Below the pieces are notes generated by a model. The model was not told the DNA's origin, did not search any database, and worked only from the letters and a program-made list of their open reading frames with translations. The position numbers and the translations under genes are program-made. DNA of 38,277 nucleotides, taken from the NCBI GenBank assembly GCA_945906935.1, contig CAMDSO010000028.1:1-38277 (forward strand), read 5' to 3'. Source of the stretch: Bordetella parapertussis. Its GTDB lineage: Bacteria; Pseudomonadota; Gammaproteobacteria; Burkholderiales; SG8-41. Positions within the stretch are counted from its first letter, which is position 1; each line of letters begins with the position of its first letter. Positions 34,382 through 38,277 of this stretch are shown here, one piece after another.

Positions 34382-35372
34382 CTAATCCGTCTTGATACCG
34401 GCGTCTTTCACCACCCGTGCCCACTTCTCGGTTTCCGCTTTGAGATAAGCGGCGAACATAGCCTGCGTGCTGCCGACCACCTCCACCCCCTGCGCGAGCA
34501 AGCGTTCGCGGCGCGCAACCGTTTGCAGCGATTGCCCAATCACCGCATTCAAACGCGCCACCACCGCCAGCGGTTATGCCACGCGGTGCGAACAAGCCAT
34601 ACCAAGCGTCACCGCTGTAACCGGGCACGCCAGCCTCGGCGATGGTGGGAATCTCGGGCGCCGCTGCAGAACGCTTCACACCGGTGACACCGAGCCCGCG
34701 CAAACGGCCACCCTTGATCAGCGGCAGCGCCGCCAACAGGCCGTCGAACATGAAATCACACTCATGCGCCATCACCGCCACACGGCCCTGCAGCGCGCCT
34801 TTGTAGGGCACATGCGTGACGCGAATCTGCGTCATGCCGGCAAATAGTGCGGCCAGCATATGCGCGGTCGAACTGGTGCCCGCCGAGGCTTAGTAGATGG
34901 CAGCGGGCTTGGCGCGCGCCAGCGCAATCAACTCGGTCACGCTTTTGGCTGGCGAAGCCGGCGACACATGCGCGATAAAACTCTGCGCCGCCACCTCGGT
35001 GACTGGCAGCAGATCGCGGATGACATTGAAGGGCAGCCGCGCACCATAGATCGCCGGATTGATCGTCACGTTGGCACCGGAAGCCAGCAACAGCGTGTAA
35101 GCATCGGGCGTCGCCTTGGCCACGTAATCAGTGCCGATATTGCTGCCCGCCCCCGGGCGGTCCTCGACGATGAAAGACTGTCCCGTTGATTCAGTCATTT
35201 TTTGTGCGAGCAAACGCGCCATCACATCGGTGCCACCGCCGGGCGCAAAACCCATCGCCACGCGCACGGTGCGCGCTGGATGATTGAGCGGCGCCTGCGC
35301 CAGACTGGCGCCCGACACAGCGATCGCGGCAAGTGTCACGCAGAGACGATGAACTTGGCTACAAAGTTTCAT
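34382..35372 (-). pseudogene. Tripartite tricarboxylate transporter binding protein (TctC/Bug), broken
   Basis: The intact ancestor would be a periplasmic solute-binding protein of ~325 residues. The ATG at 35372 has AGGA six bases upstream and encodes a signal peptide ending ASLAQA. Family motifs follow: GFAPGGGTDVMARLLAQKM, PGAGSNIGTDYVAKA, THVPYKGA and PEIPTIAEAGVPGYSGD. A TAA at 34890-34892 interrupts the frame where homologues read on through a YASAG-like segment. The frame resumes unchanged to about 34569. There one extra base (near 34567-34568) shifts translation, and the correct C-terminus (VARLNAVIGQSLQ to the TAG at 34382) lies in another frame. With two independent lesions it is very likely inactive. 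An intact paralogue lies at 36357-37337. Confidence 0.9.
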
Positions 35373-35482
35373 GACGTATCCTGTGTATTCGACAATCTTT
35401 AGGGAGCTGAGTTTAGCGCGCGCACCACGGCAGGTGCAGTCTTGCGCCAGCGCGGCAACAGACACAGCGTAACGGGTGGCCG

Positions 35483-35514
35483 AAAAAAAACCGCGGCAAT
35501 CATGCCGCGGTTTT
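35483..35514. terminator. Strong intrinsic terminator after the PEBP gene
   Basis: A perfect 12-bp inverted repeat (AAAACCGCGGCA / TGCCGCGGTTTT, 4-base loop) lies 23 bases after the PEBP stop. On the minus strand it runs into eight T residues. It also insulates the broken TctC gene downstream. Confidence 0.88.
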
Positions 35515-35537
35515 CTTGAAGCAGAGGCGTACGTTGT

Positions 35538-36137
35538 TTAGTTCGCCGCCCGGCCGAACAAGCCGACCAGACCCGCGGAACCTTTGCTGTGGCCACTCAA
35601 CTTCGCCAGCAATTCTGCGCGCGTCAGCCCTGCCGGCAGTGCGTTCGGCTCAAGATCGGTGGCGATCAAGGTGAACGTGTAATGGTGAAAGCCGGTGCCA
35701 GGCGGCGTGCACGGTCCGAGATAATGGCCGACACCGGCGGTACCTTTGCCGCCAACATATTTGTCATTGAGGCGACTCGTTTCGCCCTCGGCAAAGCCAG
35801 TGCGCGTCGCTGCAATGCCGTAGGCGTTCCAATGATCCACGCCCAGGCCGCCGCGGCCTTCCGGGTCAACCATAATCAGCGCGAAGCTCTTGGTGCCGGC
35901 AGGCACGTTTTTCCATTCCAGCGGCGGCGACAGATTTTCACCAATGCAGTTCGGATTGCTTTTGATGTTACCGGCAAAGCGCACCGGCATCATGCCGCCG
36001 TCGCGAAACGCCGACGAGTTCAACGAAAAAGCATTGCCCATCGACGGCAGATCGCTGCCGGGTGTGGCGCAACCACCCATACCCAGCGCCAGCATGGAAG
36101 CTGCAATACCCGAAACGACGAATTTCGATTTAAACAA
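35538..36137 (-). CDS. PEBP/YbhB family lipoprotein
   Basis: This is a member of the phosphatidylethanolamine-binding protein family (bacterial YbhB/YbcL type). The biochemical role of these proteins in bacteria is poorly defined. The body has FALIMVDPEGRGGLGVDHWN and GTGFHHYTFTLIATD, which form the anion-binding pocket. The N-terminus (MFKSKFVVSGIAASMLALG) is a signal peptide ending in a lipobox-like MGGC, so export and lipidation are predicted; YbhB itself is cytosolic. The start is TTG at 36137 with GGAGGAG six bases upstream, an exceptionally strong ribosome site. The length is 199 residues. A promoter and a terminator flank it, so it is a single-gene unit. Confidence 0.9.
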   Translation of the reverse strand: MFKSKFVVSGIAASMLALGMGGCATPGSDLPSMGNAFSLNSSAFRDGGMMPVRFAGNIKSNPNCIGENLSPPLEWKNVPAGTKSFALIMVDPEGRGGLGVDHWNAYGIAATRTGFAEGETSRLNDKYVGGKGTAGVGHYLGPCTPPGTGFHHYTFTLIATDLEPNALPAGLTRAELLAKLSGHSKGSAGLVGLFGRAAN

Positions 36138-36227
36138 GATCGACTCCTCCAGAAAATGTGCGGCACGCGCAGATCACGGAAAAGCCCGTACCTGTTTTAT
36201 CTAGCCGTCGTGCCGCTGACCGGCGAA

Positions 36228-36256
36228 ACTATACTGTGGTGCCGAATAAAGAACAA
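36228..36256 (-). promoter_or_regulatory. Sigma-70-like promoter for the PEBP gene
   Basis: The minus strand has TTGTTC (36256-36251), a 17-bp spacer and TATAGT (36233-36228). It predicts an ~84-nt leader to the TTG start. The rest of this divergent gap shows no other clear element; I could not place the promoter of the plus-strand TctC gene. Confidence 0.55.
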
Positions 36257-36356
36257 ATAAAAAACAAACACCGCCCGAAGTATGGTGCGGCCTTTTATGG
36301 CACCCTACTTGCTTTACAAAGACTTATTCATCCCGCAACCCCATCCATGAGGTTTT

Positions 36357-37337
36357 ATGCACCACATTGCATCGTTCGCTGTTGTCGCCTGCCTCAGTGC
36401 GGCGCACTGTCTCGCCGCCGCACCACCGACGGCATCGTATCCGGACAAAGCAGTACGCCTGCTGGTGTTATCTCCGCCTGGCGGCGGCTCCGACATCACG
36501 GCACGCGCCATCGCGCAAAAACTGACTGATCAATGGCGGCAGAATGTCATCGTCGACAACCGTGCAGGGGCCGGCGGCGTGATCGGCATGGAAATCACCG
36601 CGAGGGCACCCGCCGACGGCTACACCATGACCCTCGGTTCGATCGGACCGGTTGCCGTCGCGCCCAGTCTCTACAGCAAACCGCCGTATAACCCCGTACG
36701 CGATTTCACCCCGCTTGCACGCACAGCCAGCGCGCTTAATCTGCTGGTGGTTCATCCCTCTGTGCCGGTGCACACGGTAAAGGAATTGATCACCTATGCC
36801 AAAACGCCAGCGGCAAAACTCAACTACGGCTCCTCGGGTGCCGGCCGCGCCGACCATCTCGCCGGCGTAATTTTCAGCAGGGCCGCTGGCATCACGATGC
36901 AACATATTCCCTATAAAGGTGGTGCGCCGGCCATGGTCGATCTGCTCGCCGGTAATATCCAGATTATCTTTGCTACCGTCTCGACCGCGCTGACGCATGT
37001 GAAAACCGGCAAGATCCGGCCGCTCGGCATGACGTCGGCAAAACGCTCTGAATATTTTCCCGAGATTCCGACGATCGCCGAAAGCGGCCTGCCCGGCTTT
37101 GCCGTGGACAACTGGTATGGCATTGTCGGCCCGGCCGGCATCCCGCCCGCGCTCGCCAACCGCATACACCGGGATATCGGTGCGGCGCTGGCGCAGAACG
37201 ACGTCAAGGAACGCCTCGCGGCGCTGGGCATCGTGGCGTTTCCGACCGCCACCACTGAAGAATTCGGCCGCTATATCAAGAGCGAATTCGAGCGCTATGC
37301 GGCGGTGGTCAAAGAGGCCGGCATCACGGCGGAATAA
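36357..37337 (+). CDS. Tripartite tricarboxylate transporter substrate-binding protein (TctC/Bug family)
   Basis: This is a periplasmic binding protein of the Bug family, which typically captures carboxylates for a TctAB membrane partner or acts in sensing. It has a signal peptide (MHHIASFAVVACLSAAHCLA), then PGGGSDITARAIAQKL, NRAGAGGVIGMEITA, ITMQHIPYKGGAPAMVDL and PEIPTIAESGLPGFAVDNWY, all family hallmarks. The length is 326 residues, as expected. GAGG five bases before the ATG supports the start. No tctA/tctB permease is in the window, as is common for orphan Bug proteins. The ligand is unknown. It converges on the acyl-CoA dehydrogenase gene with a 30-base gap. Confidence 0.94.
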   Translation: MHHIASFAVVACLSAAHCLAAAPPTASYPDKAVRLLVLSPPGGGSDITARAIAQKLTDQWRQNVIVDNRAGAGGVIGMEITARAPADGYTMTLGSIGPVAVAPSLYSKPPYNPVRDFTPLARTASALNLLVVHPSVPVHTVKELITYAKTPAAKLNYGSSGAGRADHLAGVIFSRAAGITMQHIPYKGGAPAMVDLLAGNIQIIFATVSTALTHVKTGKIRPLGMTSAKRSEYFPEIPTIAESGLPGFAVDNWYGIVGPAGIPPALANRIHRDIGAALAQNDVKERLAALGIVAFPTATTEEFGRYIKSEFERYAAVVKEAGITAE

Positions 37338-37367
37338 AACACCTCTGGCGGCAGCCACGCGCCGCCG

Positions 37368-38277
37368 TCAGAACGCGTCTTCTTCCAGCAGCAGCACGCT
37401 GGCCGCACCGCTACAGATTTCCTCGGCCAGCGCGGACGCCTGCGGCAGAATGTGTTCAACATAAAAGCGGGCCGTGGCGATCTTCGTACGGTAGAACCGG
37501 AGATCGCCTTGAGCCTCCGCGAACCGCGCTGCGGCGATTTCAGCAGCGCGGCCCATCAACCAGCCGCCGGCGACGATCCCCCACAATTTGAGATAGGGCA
37601 CCGACACCGCGGCGACCGCATTCGCATCGGCAGGAAAAGTCGTCACCACCCATTGCGTCGCCGCGTCCAGGGCGACGACTGCGCGTGTCAGCGCTGCATG
37701 TAGTGCTGCGACCTCCGCCTGCGCGTGGAGCGCCAGCCGCGCCATGTCGCCGCGCATCTCTGCGATGATGAGCGCCGCTGTCGCACCTTTTTCAAAACCG
37801 ATTTTGCGGCCCACCAGATCGGCGGCCTGTATACCCGTAGTGCCTTCGTAGATCGCCGTGATGCGCGCATCGCGCAAATATTGCGCGGCGCCCGTCGCTT
37901 CGATGAAACCCATGCCGCCATGTATCTGCACGCCGGTCGAGGCGATTTCAATCGCCTGCTCGGTGCACCAGCCCTTCACAATCGGAATCAACAAATCGAC
38001 CCGCGCCTGCTGGCGCGCGCGTTCGCCGTCATCGGGATGATGCCGCGCCTTGTCGAGCGCAGCCGAGGCGCTATACGCCAATGCGCGCATCGCTTCGATC
38101 TGCGCCTTCATCGTCAGCAGCATGCGTCGCACATCCGGATGCTGGATGATGGTGACGCGCTCGCCAGTCTTCTGTCCGGTGGCGCGGCCCTGCACGCGCG
38201 TCTTCGCATACTCGAGCGCATGCTGCCAGGCGCGCTCGGCAATTGCCACGCCTTCAAGCCCGACACCCAGGCGCGCA
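37368..38277 (-). CDS. Acyl-CoA dehydrogenase, C-terminal part (gene runs off the window)
   Basis: This is the 3' half of a flavin-dependent acyl-CoA dehydrogenase. The frame is open to the last base and lacks the N-terminal domains, so the start is outside the window. Visible parts are the C-terminal helical domain (ERVTIIQHPDVRRMLLTMKA), GVQIHGGMGFIEATGAAQYL and RDARITAIYEGTTGIQAADL, where the Glu of YEGT is the usual catalytic base. A further ~120-residue extension follows, as in the ~600-residue subfamily with an extra C-terminal domain (FadE5/DmdC-like). The exact substrate is not predictable. Together with fadE it suggests more than one acyl-CoA dehydrogenase for different chain types. 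Confidence 0.9.
   Translation of the reverse strand, partial: ARLGVGLEGVAIAERAWQHALEYAKTRVQGRATGQKTGERVTIIQHPDVRRMLLTMKAQIEAMRALAYSASAALDKARHHPDDGERARQQARVDLLIPIVKGWCTEQAIEIASTGVQIHGGMGFIEATGAAQYLRDARITAIYEGTTGIQAADLVGRKIGFEKGATAALIIAEMRGDMARLALHAQAEVAALHAALTRAVVALDAATQWVVTTFPADANAVAAVSVPYLKLWGIVAGGWLMGRAAEIAAARFAEAQGDLRFYRTKIATARFYVEHILPQASALAEEICSGAASVLLLEEDAF

Noticed and set aside
33747-34892. Stop-codon recoding (for example TAG read as Trp) as an explanation for the interrupted genes
   Set aside because: One of the stops is TAA, and at least two frameshifts are also needed. Other genes in the window have normal stops, so ordinary decay is simpler.

Overview
The window looks like a chromosomal segment from a GC-rich proteobacterium, most likely a betaproteobacterium. 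This is inferred from the trigger factor-ClpP-ClpX-Lon-HU-tRNA-PpiD gene order, a large membrane-bound FadE, the HpnCDE squalene pathway and two TctC/Bug-type binding proteins. No phage, plasmid, insertion sequence or CRISPR array was seen, and no wholly new system could be demonstrated.

Layout. 1-8 kb: the 3' part of a lytic transglycosylase (MltD type) converges on a four-gene peptide-type ABC transporter operon on the minus strand: binding protein, two permeases and a double-ATPase. All its junctions overlap by 1 or 4 bases. 8-17.6 kb: fabI (plus strand) faces a long minus-strand proteostasis block that reads trnL(UAG), tig, clpP, clpX, lon, hupB, trnV(UAC), trnD(GUC), ppiD. A good sigma-32-like promoter precedes lon, a sigma-70 promoter precedes hupB, and hairpin terminators separate the units. 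17.7-22.8 kb: a plus-strand squalene/hopanoid precursor cluster hpnC-hpnD-SDR-PrpF/GalD-like-hpnE. It contains two genes not expected in that pathway, and hpnE has no ordinary start codon in front of its FAD motif. 22.8-24.5 kb: ETF-ubiquinone oxidoreductase with its own -10 box.

24.6-33.5 kb: a minus-strand beta-oxidation cluster that reads fadE, acyl-CoA synthetase, thioesterase, a FadN-like hydroxyacyl-CoA dehydrogenase/enoyl-CoA hydratase, and thiolase. The facing ETF-ubiquinone oxidoreductase is the natural electron sink for FadE through ETF. Between the FadN-like gene and the thiolase sits a five-copy tandem array carrying a 10-bp palindrome every 32-33 bp, which looks like a multi-operator.

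33.6-35.4 kb: a decay zone in which three adjacent genes are broken by stops and frameshifts: a low-affinity iron permease, an unidentified small membrane protein and a TctC-type binding protein. 35.5-38.3 kb: a PEBP-family lipoprotein, an intact TctC-type binding protein, and the C-terminal part of another acyl-CoA dehydrogenase that runs off the window.

All functional names rest on motifs and family resemblance read from the translated sequence. No database search was run.
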